Shown: positions 15,953 through 23,882 of the stretch, in pieces
How positions within the stretch are numbered: the first letter of the stretch is position 1
Layout: each line of letters opens with the position of its first letter
From: Oscillospiraceae bacterium
GTDB taxonomy: Bacteria; Bacillota; Clostridia; Oscillospirales; Oscillospiraceae
Assembly: GCA_015067565.1 (NCBI GenBank)
Contig: SVMF01000013.1
Span: forward strand, 1-64,000
Direction: 5' to 3'
DNA length: 64,000 nt
Translations under genes and position numbers: made by a program
The notes under the pieces: generated by a model
The model's database searches: none
What the model was told of the DNA's origin: nothing
The model's input: only the letters and a program-made list of their open reading frames with translations

Positions 15953-17411
15953 TTCCGCGGCCTCCGGCATTGCTCTTGAGCAGAGAATACTTGATGTCCC
16001 ACAGCTTCTGTGACAGATCCACATAGTAGGTGTGCGGATTGTCGAAGCGCTTCACCTCATCCCAAAGGGTGTCGACCTGCTTGCGGCAGTAATCGCGAAT
16101 CTCATTGAGACTCGGCAGCTTGTAGACCAGCTCGCCATTCAGGAAGATCGGGACCTGCAGCTCCTTGGCTGTAAAATCATAAACCGTCTTCTGCTTCCAT
16201 GTTGCCTCGGGGTCAAAGATCAAAAGATCCTTGCTGTCATCAACCACCTCGTCATGCACCGTCAGGTAGTCGGCAATGGCCTTGCCCGTGTCGTTTCCGT
16301 AGAAACGATAGAGCTTCTTATAATGCGGATTGGTGATCTTACCGACATTCTCAGAAATCTTAATCTTCGGGACAACCTCACCCTCATCATTTTCGACCGC
16401 AACCAGCTTATATACACCGCCAAAGACGGGTTCGCTGCGCGCTGTGATCAGACGCTCACCAACACCAAACATATCGATCTGTGCACCCTGACGCAGAAGA
16501 TCCTGAATGATATATTCATCCAGCGAGTTGGAAACCGAAATTTCACATTCCGTCCAGCCTGCCGCATCGAGCATTTGGCGTGCTTTCTTGGTCAGATAGG
16601 TCATGTCGCCGGAATCCAGGCGGATGCCGCATTTTTTAATACCCTTTGGTTTGAGAACCTCATTGAAGGCTCTGATGGCATTGGGAATACCGCTGTTTAA
16701 GGTGTTGTAGGTATCGACCAAAAGCGTTGCGTTGTGGGGATAGAGCTCGCAATAGGTCTTGAAGGCCTCGTATTCCGTGTCGTGCATCTGTACCCAGGAG
16801 TGCGCCATCGTACCACCTGCCGGAACACCGTAGAGCTGGTCGGAGATGGTACAGGCCGTACCATTGCAGCCGCCAATATAGGCCGCTCTTGCGCCCAAAA
16901 TGGCGCCCTGCGCCCCCTGCGCTCTGCGGGAGCCAAATTCCAGTACCCGCCTGCCTTGCGCTGCACGTACCACACGGTTGGCCTTCGTCGCAATCAGGCT
17001 CTGGTGGTTCAGAATCAGCAGGACATAAGTCTCAATCAGCTGTGCCTCAATGGCAGGCGCGCGCACCGTCATCATTGGCTCCTTCGGGAAGATCGGCGTT
17101 CCCTCAGGAACGGCATAAATGTCGCCCGTGAAGCGGAAATTGCGTAGGTAGGACAAGAATTCCTCGTTGAAGATGTTACGGTTTCGCAGGTATTCGATGT
17201 CCTCATCGGAAAAATGCAGATCCTTGATGTATTCGATCACCTGCTCCAGACCCGCGGCAATGGCGAAGCCGCCACCATCTGGCACGCTGCGGAAGAAAAC
17301 ATCGAAATAGCAGATACGATCACGCATCTTGTTCTGGAAATAACCGTTACTCATCGTGAGCTCGTAAAAGTCGCAAAGCATTGTCATATTCAGCTTATCA
17401 TAGGTATCCAT
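15939..17411 (-). CDS. pncB: Nicotinate phosphoribosyltransferase
   Basis: PncB converts nicotinate and PRPP to nicotinate mononucleotide with ATP in the NAD salvage pathway. The 490-residue protein has the family features: FYELTMSNGYF at the N-terminus, the FGSRRAQG phosphorylation-site region (His position is substituted as in this long subfamily), GTMAHSW, and LDSGDMTYL. The ATG at 17411 follows GGAGGTG. It is the first gene of an operon with the membrane protein and the SLH protein. Confidence 0.94.
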   Translation of the reverse strand: MDTYDKLNMTMLCDFYELTMSNGYFQNKMRDRICYFDVFFRSVPDGGGFAIAAGLEQVIEYIKDLHFSDEDIEYLRNRNIFNEEFLSYLRNFRFTGDIYAVPEGTPIFPKEPMMTVRAPAIEAQLIETYVLLILNHQSLIATKANRVVRAAQGRRVLEFGSRRAQGAQGAILGARAAYIGGCNGTACTISDQLYGVPAGGTMAHSWVQMHDTEYEAFKTYCELYPHNATLLVDTYNTLNSGIPNAIRAFNEVLKPKGIKKCGIRLDSGDMTYLTKKARQMLDAAGWTECEISVSNSLDEYIIQDLLRQGAQIDMFGVGERLITARSEPVFGGVYKLVAVENDEGEVVPKIKISENVGKITNPHYKKLYRFYGNDTGKAIADYLTVHDEVVDDSKDLLIFDPEATWKQKTVYDFTAKELQVPIFLNGELVYKLPSLNEIRDYCRKQVDTLWDEVKRFDNPHTYYVDLSQKLWDIKYSLLKSNAGGRGNEKK

Positions 17412-17479
17412 AAGGCGCACCTCCAAATTTTATATCCATATTATATATCGTAATCCACAAAATCGCAACGATTATTTTA

Positions 17480-17508
17480 TTGACCCGAGGCAAAGAATTT
17501 GATATGAT
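17480..17508 (+). promoter_or_regulatory. Sigma-A-type promoter
   Basis: TTGACC (17480-17485) and TATGAT (17503-17508) are 17 bp apart, 27 bp before the thioesterase start; it would drive thioesterase-rimM-trmD and originally the sirtuin and trmO. Confidence 0.8.
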
Positions 17509-17535
17509 ATAAAAAAACACAAAGGAGAACGTATT

Positions 17536-17922
17536 ATGGCCATTGAGATCGGATGCAAGGGCGAGGCTTTTGCACAGGTAGAAAAGGAAGATACTGCGCA
17601 GATTGTCGGCTCGGGAGACCTTCTGGTCTATGCGACCCCGTGCATGGTTGCGCTCATGGAAGGAGCCGCCTGCGAGTCAATTGCCCCGTTTTTAGCAGAG
17701 GGCGAAAGCTCCGTCGGTACCATGATCCATGTCAGCCATACCTCCGCCACCCCCGTGGGTATGGAGGTGCATGCCGAATCGGTCGTCACGGCCGTGGAGG
17801 GTCGGAAGGTCTGCTTTGACATCGTAGCCTACGACGAGGCCGGTGAGATCGGCCGCGCCACGCATGAGCGTTTTATCATCAAAGCCGACCGTTTTCTGGA
17901 AAAAACCTATGAAAAACTGTGA
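17536..17922 (+). CDS. Hot-dog thioesterase, FlK-like
   Basis: A 128-residue single hot-dog domain resembling fluoroacetyl-CoA thioesterase FlK. Residues Thr34 (YATPCMVALME), Glu42 and His68 (HVSHTSATP) match the Thr-Glu-His arrangement of that family, so acyl-CoA hydrolysis is likely, but such proteins in gut Clostridia are not known to act on fluoroacetyl-CoA. AAAGGAG precedes the start. It is the first gene of an operon with rimM and trmD, 8 bp from rimM. Confidence 0.85.
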   Translation: MAIEIGCKGEAFAQVEKEDTAQIVGSGDLLVYATPCMVALMEGAACESIAPFLAEGESSVGTMIHVSHTSATPVGMEVHAESVVTAVEGRKVCFDIVAYDEAGEIGRATHERFIIKADRFLEKTYEKL

Positions 17923-17930
17923 GGGATGTT

Positions 17931-18431
17931 ATGGATAAGCAATTTTTGGAAGCCGGCGAGATCGTCAGTACACACGGCATTCAGGGCGAAGTCAAGATTC
18001 TCCCGTGGGCAGACGGCCCCGAGTTTTTGCTGAAGTTCAAGACCTTCTATATCGGTGGAAAGCCCGTGGAGGTTGTATCCTCGCGCATCCACAAAACCTG
18101 CGTACTGGCCAAGCTGAAGGGGATCGATACCCCCGAGGAGGCAATCGGCCTTCGCGGTCAAGCAATCTGCATCGACCGCTCGCAGGTAAAACTGCCCAAG
18201 GGCACGGTTTTCATCGCTGATCTTCTGGGCTGCCGTGTGCTCGATGATGGTGGAAACGAGATCGGCATCATCAAGGATGTCCTGACCATGCCATCGAGCG
18301 ATGTCTATGTGATCGAGGGTGAGCACAAATATATGGTCCCCTCCGTCAAGGAATTTGTAAAGGAGATCGATGTGGAAAACGGCCTCGTCCGTGTCCACCT
18401 GATCGAAGGAATGGCAACCGATGCGAATTGA
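17931..18431 (+). CDS. rimM: Ribosome maturation factor RimM
   Basis: RimM assists maturation of the 30S head domain through ribosomal protein S19. The 166-residue protein has the N-terminal RimM barrel (GEIVSTHGIQGEVKI), the PRC-like C-terminal barrel (DVLTMPSSDVYVIEG), and the standard ending LIEGM. I use the ATG at 17931 with GAGGG upstream; a GTG at 17919 overlaps the thioesterase stop and has no spacing for a ribosome site. It overlaps trmD by 11 bp, the usual rimM-trmD arrangement. Confidence 0.96.
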   Translation: MDKQFLEAGEIVSTHGIQGEVKILPWADGPEFLLKFKTFYIGGKPVEVVSSRIHKTCVLAKLKGIDTPEEAIGLRGQAICIDRSQVKLPKGTVFIADLLGCRVLDDGGNEIGIIKDVLTMPSSDVYVIEGEHKYMVPSVKEFVKEIDVENGLVRVHLIEGMATDAN

Positions 18432-19179
18432 CATTTTGACACTTTTCCCCGACACTGTCGGGGACATGATGAACGAATCCATTCTCGGAAGAGCGCAGGA
18501 GCGCGGTTTTATCCGGATCGAGGCGCATCAGATCCGGGACTATACCACAAACAAGCAAAATCAGGTCGACGATTATCCCTACGGCGGTGGCCACGGTGCG
18601 GTCATGCAGGCCGATCCTCTCTACAACTGCTGGACGCACGCCTGTGACGAGGCCGGTGGTGCGGTGCACACGATCTATCTGTCCCCCTGTGGACATGTGT
18701 TCAAGCAGGCCGATGCCAAGAGACTTGCCAAAATGGACAACATCATTCTGGTGTGCGGTCACTACGAGGGTATTGACCAGCGCTTCATCGACGAGTGCGT
18801 GGATGAGGAAATCTCTATCGGCGACTTCGTGCTCACGGGTGGTGAGATCCCTGCCATGGCGGTCGCCGATGCCGTGTGCCGTCTGGTGCCGGGTGTTCTG
18901 TCCGATGCCGCGTGCTTTGAAGACGAGAGTCACTGGGACGGCACGCTGGAATATCCGCAATACTCTCGTCCTGCCGTTTGGCACGGCCGTGAGGTGCCCC
19001 CCATCCTGCTCTCGGGCGATCATGCCAAGGTGGCGCGCTGGCGCAGAAAGCAGTCTCTGCTACGGACAAGAGAGCGCAGACCCGACATGTACGAAAAGCT
19101 CGTTCTGACGAGCAAAGAGGATAAAAAACTCCTGAAGGAGATCGCTGAAGATGATTTCAACGCTCAAGAAGTGGATTAA
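18421..19179 (+). CDS. trmD: tRNA (guanine37-N1)-methyltransferase
   Basis: TrmD makes m1G37 in tRNAs with S-adenosylmethionine and prevents frameshifting. The 252-residue protein shows the SPOUT knot signatures (LTLFPDTVGDMMNESI, PYGGGHGAVMQ, VCGHYEGID, GDFVLTGGEIPAM). Translation is coupled to rimM by overlap, and its end overlaps the start of the interrupted sirtuin gene by 29 bp. Confidence 0.97.
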   Translation: MRIDILTLFPDTVGDMMNESILGRAQERGFIRIEAHQIRDYTTNKQNQVDDYPYGGGHGAVMQADPLYNCWTHACDEAGGAVHTIYLSPCGHVFKQADAKRLAKMDNIILVCGHYEGIDQRFIDECVDEEISIGDFVLTGGEIPAMAVADAVCRLVPGVLSDAACFEDESHWDGTLEYPQYSRPAVWHGREVPPILLSGDHAKVARWRRKQSLLRTRERRPDMYEKLVLTSKEDKKLLKEIAEDDFNAQEVD

Positions 19180-19240
19180 CGAAAGCCAAAGTGCCGTATT
19201 TTTCGGCGGCGCAGGCGTCAGCACTGAAAGCAGCAGTTAG
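19151..19240 (+). pseudogene. 5' fragment of host sirtuin gene, cut by the prophage
   Basis: The frame begins MISTLKKWINESQSAVFFGG and continues AGVSTES, the start of a Sir2 NAD-binding domain, then enters phage DNA and stops at 19238-19240. The host part is residues 1-24 and the rest of the gene lies at 42169-42804. Joined at the shared AC, host parts give an uninterrupted protein of 235 residues, normal for a bacterial sirtuin. It overlaps trmD, so the intact gene belonged to the rimM-trmD operon. Confidence 0.92.
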
Positions 19241-19245
19241 TCCAC
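19223..19245 (+). other. attL, left prophage attachment junction
   Basis: The inferred crossover dinucleotide AC is at 19223-19224. The phage arm GTTAGTCCAC (19236-19245) is the inverse of GTGGACTAAC at the right end (42147-42156), and the arms lie 11 and 12 bp from AC, as expected for the dyad arms of a serine-integrase attP. Confidence 0.72.
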
Positions 19246-19295
19246 CATATACGAAAACTCCCACAGGAAGCATGCTTCCTGTGGGAGCTCATTTT

Positions 19296-20033
19296 TTATA
19301 CGCTCACAATCAGCTCACGCACGAGCTCATACAGCCGCTGCAGCATGACAGCCATCTCTTCACGAGTCACGTTATCCTTCCACGCGAAGTCGATCTTGCC
19401 GTCAGCGCCGTAGCCGTTGCCGCGGATGATGCCGTTCTCGACTGCCCATGCACGGGCTTCCTTGCTCCAGGCCGCACCTTCGCCGATGTAAAGCGCATTG
19501 CCGCCTTCGGGCGGAATATACTCCATCTTGAAGTAATCGCACATACCTTGAGCGATGGCCTCTGCGATCTTCTCGGTGTTTTCGATGAGCCACTTGGCAA
19601 CATCGGGCACATCATGGAAGTCAACTTCGATGTACACAGAGATTGCCTTCGGCTTGTGGATCTCATACAACTCAGGATGAGCAGATACATTCTCACTGGT
19701 TCCGGGCGTGATCGGCGCAAGGTGCTTGAACACAGCAACGCTGGCCCTGTATCCTTCGCCCTTGAGGTCGAAGCACATGATTCTCGTTCCGGCGACCTTC
19801 TTATTGAAGGCATTCGTGTGAAGAGGCACATGAACATCAGCTCCCCACTCATCGGACTCTCTAACACGAGCCTCCATAGAGTCGGTCAAGTTGAGCTTTG
19901 TGTCGAAGCCACAGCGCAAAAGGGCCTTTTCGGTCGCTACCGCAATGCGCTCGCACTGCGCCTCCTCGTTGGTATTGCCTGCCGCATAGACATTTCTGCC
20001 CTGGTCAGACGGACTGATGTAAATTTTCGGCAT
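19296..20033 (-). CDS. Phage endolysin, N-acetylmuramoyl-L-alanine amidase with SLH-like tail
   Basis: The 245-residue protein resembles the phage branch of Amidase_3, which cleaves the MurNAc-L-Ala bond with zinc: TNEEAQ (Glu), HVPLHTNAF (His) and IEVDFHD (Glu) are in order, while the first His motif is replaced by ISPSDQ as in this subfamily. The C-terminal 50 residues (ARAWAVENGIIRGNGYG, TREEMAVMLQRL) look like one SLH repeat and may bind the host wall polymer. There is no signal peptide, so holin is needed for release. AGGAGG precedes the ATG. Confidence 0.85.
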   Translation of the reverse strand: MPKIYISPSDQGRNVYAAGNTNEEAQCERIAVATEKALLRCGFDTKLNLTDSMEARVRESDEWGADVHVPLHTNAFNKKVAGTRIMCFDLKGEGYRASVAVFKHLAPITPGTSENVSAHPELYEIHKPKAISVYIEVDFHDVPDVAKWLIENTEKIAEAIAQGMCDYFKMEYIPPEGGNALYIGEGAAWSKEARAWAVENGIIRGNGYGADGKIDFAWKDNVTREEMAVMLQRLYELVRELIVSV

Positions 20034-20045
20034 AATAATTCCTCC

Positions 20046-20588
20046 TTAAACTGTATGCGTGCCTTCCACGCCTCTGGCTTCCCGCTGCATCGTGCGCTTA
20101 CGCAGCCACAACAGAGCTTCCTCCAGCTTTGTAATCGCCATCGCATTTTCACGGCACTTAAACTCCGATTTCTGGAAATGCTCTAAGTGGTCAATGACCA
20201 TGTTGATCAAATCCTCGTTACCCACGCCGTTGACGCCGGCCTCATTGCACGGGCCTTCCTGGAAATGGATGTAGCACAGCCCACGACCGTCATCTGCTGC
20301 TGCGACAAAGTATTTGTGCGGAGCGTTGTATGTAAAATCACTCTCAACAAATACCTTCGTGTACCTGGTTCTCAGCAAAGGCATTTCGAGCTCATCGACA
20401 TCGCCGATCTCACGGTAGGTGTTCTCAAAGACCTCCTTCGGACTCCAGGATTCATAGCCGTCTGCGTAGAGCACATGATATCCTTCTTCGTCTGCGTTTT
20501 CAGAGATGGGCCACCCTCTATACTTGTTGTATTCGTTTTTTGTCATCGGCTCAGCGTCGATAACCTTTGTTCCGATGTATGTCTTCAT
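20046..20588 (-). CDS. Phage protein with a C-terminal Acb2/Tad1-like domain
   Basis: The 180-residue protein has two parts. Residues 1-75 (YIGTKVIDAEPMT, KYRGWPI, GYESWSPKEVF) are a domain common in Firmicute phages. Residues about 105-180 (FQEGPCNEAGVNG, NEDLINMVIDHLEHFQ, CRENAMAITKLEEALLWL, RGVEGTH) match my memory of the Acb2/Tad1 helical-hairpin family, whose members sequester cyclic nucleotide signals of CBASS and Thoeris defence. The family match is from recall, not a search. It lies 3 bp downstream of the holin and 12 bp upstream of the endolysin on the same strand, inside the lysis cassette. Confidence 0.58.
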   Translation of the reverse strand: MKTYIGTKVIDAEPMTKNEYNKYRGWPISENADEEGYHVLYADGYESWSPKEVFENTYREIGDVDELEMPLLRTRYTKVFVESDFTYNAPHKYFVAAADDGRGLCYIHFQEGPCNEAGVNGVGNEDLINMVIDHLEHFQKSEFKCRENAMAITKLEEALLWLRKRTMQREARGVEGTHTV

Positions 20589-20591
20589 GAG

Positions 20592-20792
20592 TTATTCCTC
20601 CTTCACTTCCGGCAATCCTGCCACGCTGGTCAGCAAGCTTACCACACCTGCCAAGGCCGCTGCACTTACCACAGTCAGCCAATTCACCTCAGAAATCAGC
20701 GCACTTGCACCGATCACGCCGACTGCTGTCTGTGCGACCGTCTTGATTGCCCTGACTCCCGCAGCCTTCGCCCATGTTCTCCAATTCTTCAT
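20592..20792 (-). CDS. Phage holin, r1t type
   Basis: A 66-residue protein with two hydrophobic segments (TVAQTAVGVIGASALI and TVVSAAALAGVVSLLTSVAG), a basic N-terminus (MKNWRTWAKAAGVRAIK) and an acidic tail, matching r1t-type holins. It would form membrane holes to release the endolysin. Its ATG overlaps the XhlA-like stop (ATGA). Confidence 0.85.
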   Translation of the reverse strand: MKNWRTWAKAAGVRAIKTVAQTAVGVIGASALISEVNWLTVVSAAALAGVVSLLTSVAGLPEVKEE

Positions 20793-21019
20793 GGTAGTTC
20801 CTCCTTGTTATGTTCCAAATCGTTCAAACGGTGATTGATCCCTTTGATTTGTTCCTGGATTACGGGAATCTTCTCACCAAATCCGTTATGCTTGTCAACC
20901 TTCTTTTCCAGCTGCTCGATTCGATAGGCGGTCAGCTTTCCGGCTGCCACAATACCTCCGAGCGTTCCCAGCAGCGTTCCTGCCAGGCTTAAGAGAGCAA
21001 CCGTAACCTCAGGACTCAT
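20789..21019 (-). CDS. XhlA-like phage membrane protein
   Basis: A 76-residue protein with one N-terminal hydrophobic segment (VALLSLAGTLLGTLGGIVAAG) and a coiled-coil-like charged tail, the plan of XhlA/hemolysin-type lysis accessories. The start at 21019 follows GGAGGTG and overlaps the upstream stop as ATGA. Confidence 0.7.
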   Translation of the reverse strand: MSPEVTVALLSLAGTLLGTLGGIVAAGKLTAYRIEQLEKKVDKHNGFGEKIPVIQEQIKGINHRLNDLEHNKEELP

Positions 21020-21609
21020 GTCGCACCTCCTGCTAACGCCGCAAGCGCTTCTGCAAGGGTGGTATAGGTCGTTCCGCCAATCGTTACGCTGCAAGCGACA
21101 TCCTCAGCTCTCACCCGAATGATACCGCAGGAAACAAACTGATTGTTTGCCGTCTTAATGTTCTTGATGCTGATACAATACGGTCTGCCCAAAAGATTGT
21201 TTTTGCCGCTGTCCTCAAAGTAATAGTCCGCAAGTGTTGCAGAATCCGCAACGGTTGTCAGCGGCACAAAGCCTCTTTTGCCCGTTGTGGTTTCAGAAAC
21301 ATCTGCAATCAGCAGCTTGCCGTCGGCATACGCCTTTTCCACCTCGGCAAAAGTGACACCATCCAAGGTACAATCTACCGATTTCGCCAGGTTATCGCCC
21401 TCGGTGGCAGTGATCGTGACCGTAAACGGCACAAAGCACAGCTCCGGCACACCACCGGACGCACCGCCAAGCTTCTCTTTCATGACCTCAAGCATTTCTG
21501 CCAGCATTTCTCTTGTTGCACCTTCTCGCACTGCAATGCTTTTCAAAGCCTCAACAATCAGTTCTCCGGTCTTGTCCAGCAGCATCGGTTCTTTTATCAC
21601 TTCACTCAT
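21016..21609 (-). CDS. Phage protein of unknown function, probable virion component
   Basis: The 197-residue protein has a helical N-terminus (residues 10-45), a beta-rich middle and a C-terminal Ser/Thr/Ala segment ending GGTTYTTLAEALAALAGG, a form seen in phage tail or fibre-tip proteins. It overlaps both neighbours by 4 bp, between the lysis genes and a transglutaminase-like tail gene. I do not recognise a family. Confidence 0.7.
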   Translation of the reverse strand: MSEVIKEPMLLDKTGELIVEALKSIAVREGATREMLAEMLEVMKEKLGGASGGVPELCFVPFTVTITATEGDNLAKSVDCTLDGVTFAEVEKAYADGKLLIADVSETTTGKRGFVPLTTVADSATLADYYFEDSGKNNLLGRPYCISIKNIKTANNQFVSCGIIRVRAEDVACSVTIGGTTYTTLAEALAALAGGAT

Positions 21610-22910
21610 TCAAGCTCCTCCCATCTGTAGAGCGAATTGCCCTCATATTTGTAATTTGCTGTCGGCTCTGCATCGCCGCAAGGCAAGGTGCCGTAGCCCT
21701 TTGAAGAATCAATTTCATGCCTCGGATAGCTTTGGAAGATCGTATCTACATCGAGGAAGTATCTCCAGATCACATCGTCACGCACAGGCGCAGCACCACC
21801 ATAGGCGGCTTCATGTGCAGGTTCGTCCCAATAGACATCGATGCATGACCAATCCTGCGGCTCCTGCGAATATGTGCCGTATTCGTAGCTGTCGCTCATC
21901 TGCACGGCGCACCATGTATGGCCATCTCCATCAATCTGCGAAGCATTTCGATAGGCATATCCGCTCATGTAAATGGCATGGATGCTGAACGATCGAGCCA
22001 TGTAATTGAATGCTTGCGTATATCCGCCGCAGAGCGCAATTCTTCCAGGATCGAGCGCAGCATAAGCGGTATTTGAGAGGTAATTGACCTCAAGACCGCT
22101 GCCGTTCGATTCGGTCTCGCTCGACCATCCGTGCAGGATCATCCAATCGTGGATGATTTTCAGCACTTTCTTTTTCTGCTCAACAGATAGCGGCTTGCCG
22201 GCTTCGATTCCGTAAAGGTGGTAAACCTTGTCATGCACATATGCGCGTGCCTTTCTCATAACATCCACCATTTCCTTGCGCTTTTTGCCGGTCGGAGCGA
22301 TACAATAAAGCGTTTTATAACTTCCGTTTTCTTCAAGCACAGGCAAAGCTTGGCTGTCGCTTGGGAACAGAAGGAAGCAAAGCTCAGGGTTATCTTCCTT
22401 CACTCTGTAAATTACATTCAGAAGCGTTTCTTCGCTCAGTCCCTCAAATTGCATCAGCGGAATATTCATCACACGGAAATTTTCCGGATCGCTCGGATAT
22501 TGCTTGCCGAACCATTCCAGACTGCCGGCTGAGGTATCGCCATATGCTCTCGCAATTGCAAAAGCAAGATCTGTTCCTCCGTCTACAGCAACCGGTTCTT
22601 GCTCTACACCATCCATCATAATGGTTCTGTAGTCTACGGTGAAGCCTTCCTTTGCACAGCGGTACAGCCATCTGTACAGCTCCATAGAGTCCATACCCTC
22701 GGCAACGCATCGTTGCCATCCCCATTCTTTGAGGTACGGCTCGTCCATCGGCAGGGACAGCTCTTTCTGCTGCCAGCGTGCACCGCCAACCACTTCGGTT
22801 GAGATGCTGACGCACGGCTTTCCTTCCTGCACGCTGAACAGCTCCGGCGTCCATTTGCCCGCAACAATTTTGTACCAAATCCCGCCTTGTTTAAGCTTCA
22901 GAACCGCCAT
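21606..22910 (-). CDS. Phage protein with transglutaminase-like Cys-His-Asp domain
   Basis: The 434-residue protein ends in a transglutaminase-like fold: ALCGGYTQAFNYMA (Cys), DGDGHTWCAVQM (His) and CIDVYWDEP (Asp) occur in the right order between residues 300 and 380. Such domains in phage tails may cleave or cross-link cell-surface polypeptides. The N-terminal 250 residues have no clear match. I start at 22910 because GGAGGTGA lies 8 bp upstream; an ATG two codons earlier is too close to it. Confidence 0.72.
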   Translation of the reverse strand: MAVLKLKQGGIWYKIVAGKWTPELFSVQEGKPCVSISTEVVGGARWQQKELSLPMDEPYLKEWGWQRCVAEGMDSMELYRWLYRCAKEGFTVDYRTIMMDGVEQEPVAVDGGTDLAFAIARAYGDTSAGSLEWFGKQYPSDPENFRVMNIPLMQFEGLSEETLLNVIYRVKEDNPELCFLLFPSDSQALPVLEENGSYKTLYCIAPTGKKRKEMVDVMRKARAYVHDKVYHLYGIEAGKPLSVEQKKKVLKIIHDWMILHGWSSETESNGSGLEVNYLSNTAYAALDPGRIALCGGYTQAFNYMARSFSIHAIYMSGYAYRNASQIDGDGHTWCAVQMSDSYEYGTYSQEPQDWSCIDVYWDEPAHEAAYGGAAPVRDDVIWRYFLDVDTIFQSYPRHEIDSSKGYGTLPCGDAEPTANYKYEGNSLYRWEELE

Positions 22911-23070
22911 CGGCATTCACCTCCTGCTGTATCAGATTTCTGTACTCCTCATCGGAGATCAGGTAGAATTCGTCAGCATTTCTGCCGACCTCAAGAAAGA
23001 CCTTCTTGGCATAAAGGGTGCCATCGGTCAACCACATCCCACTGGGAGCGATCATAGGTTCTCTTATCAT
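22891..23070 (-). CDS. Small phage protein, unknown
   Basis: A 59-residue protein (MIREPMIAPSGMWLTDGTLY start) overlapping the next gene by 20 bp, with AAGGAGG before the ATG. It lies among baseplate genes and may be a tail chaperone or fibre adapter; there is no direct evidence. Confidence 0.65.
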   Translation of the reverse strand: MIREPMIAPSGMWLTDGTLYAKKVFLEVGRNADEFYLISDEEYRNLIQQEVNADGGSEA

Positions 23071-23081
23071 GTTCGTCCTCC

Positions 23082-23882
23082 TTACGACAATGTGATTGTC
23101 CAATTCGGCACACCGTCTACCAGCGCTGTCCACTCAGCACAGGTGCTTCCATCTGCCGCACCTTCGCTTGTTTCAAATGCCTTGTTGACAGCAGCCAAAG
23201 AGAAAGCTGCATATTTACCGCTTGCCTCTGGAGAAAGTACATGGAACACGCTCAAGATGCTTTCTTTGTCAAGAGGGCATTCCTTCAAGCCTAAATACGA
23301 GATATAAGTGCCGCTAAAAATGCAATGACTCAACTTCGTGCAGCCGATGAATGACCCCTGCGAATCGTTCGCTGCAATCTTGGTCGTTTCCGAGCAGCGA
23401 ATCCCCTCGATGTATTCGAGGTCTTTACAGCTCATAAAGACCTGGTTAGCCGCTACCGCACTTGAAAAATCCAAGAGCGGCAAATGTGTAACCTTGGACG
23501 CTCTGAACATCTGCCCGACATCTGTAGCCTCGCTTAAATCCAAGGTAACACCCTGCTTTTCAAGCGCCGCTTTCACGTTTTTGATGTATGTGCCGTCAAA
23601 CATATTGAGCGCACCACGGGCAGAGATCGCGATGTTGTACTTTGGGGTGAAAATCTCGTCCGTCCATCCGGCCTTGAATGCGTGTGCATAGGATGTGCGC
23701 CTGCCTTGATCTTGCAAAGTATCCCAAAATAGGTCTTTGTAGCTATCACCGCCACCGACAGAAATGGCATTGATCGCATCTGCCATCCGATCCGTTTGAA
23801 TCGGCTCGGCCGTTCCTGCTTTTGCCCTGATAGCGTTGGCGATGCCTTGCAAGGTTTCATCTTTGATAAACTTAGCGTCCAT
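23082..23882 (-). CDS. Phage tail protein with leucine-rich-like repeats
   Basis: The 266-residue protein begins with a segment (FIKDETLQGIANAIRAKAGT, DRMADAINAI) found at the N-terminus of many Firmicute phage tail proteins, followed by irregular leucine-rich surface repeats (DLSEATDVGQMFRASKVTHL, CKDLEYIEGI) of the BspA type. A receptor-binding role is plausible by position and repeat type. It abuts the BppU-like gene with a 1-bp overlap. Confidence 0.7.
   Translation of the reverse strand: MDAKFIKDETLQGIANAIRAKAGTAEPIQTDRMADAINAISVGGGDSYKDLFWDTLQDQGRRTSYAHAFKAGWTDEIFTPKYNIAISARGALNMFDGTYIKNVKAALEKQGVTLDLSEATDVGQMFRASKVTHLPLLDFSSAVAANQVFMSCKDLEYIEGIRCSETTKIAANDSQGSFIGCTKLSHCIFSGTYISYLGLKECPLDKESILSVFHVLSPEASGKYAAFSLAAVNKAFETSEGAADGSTCAEWTALVDGVPNWTITLS

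Noticed and set aside
19223..19245. tRNA or tmRNA gene as integration target
   Set aside because: No cloverleaf at either end; the target is the sirtuin coding sequence.
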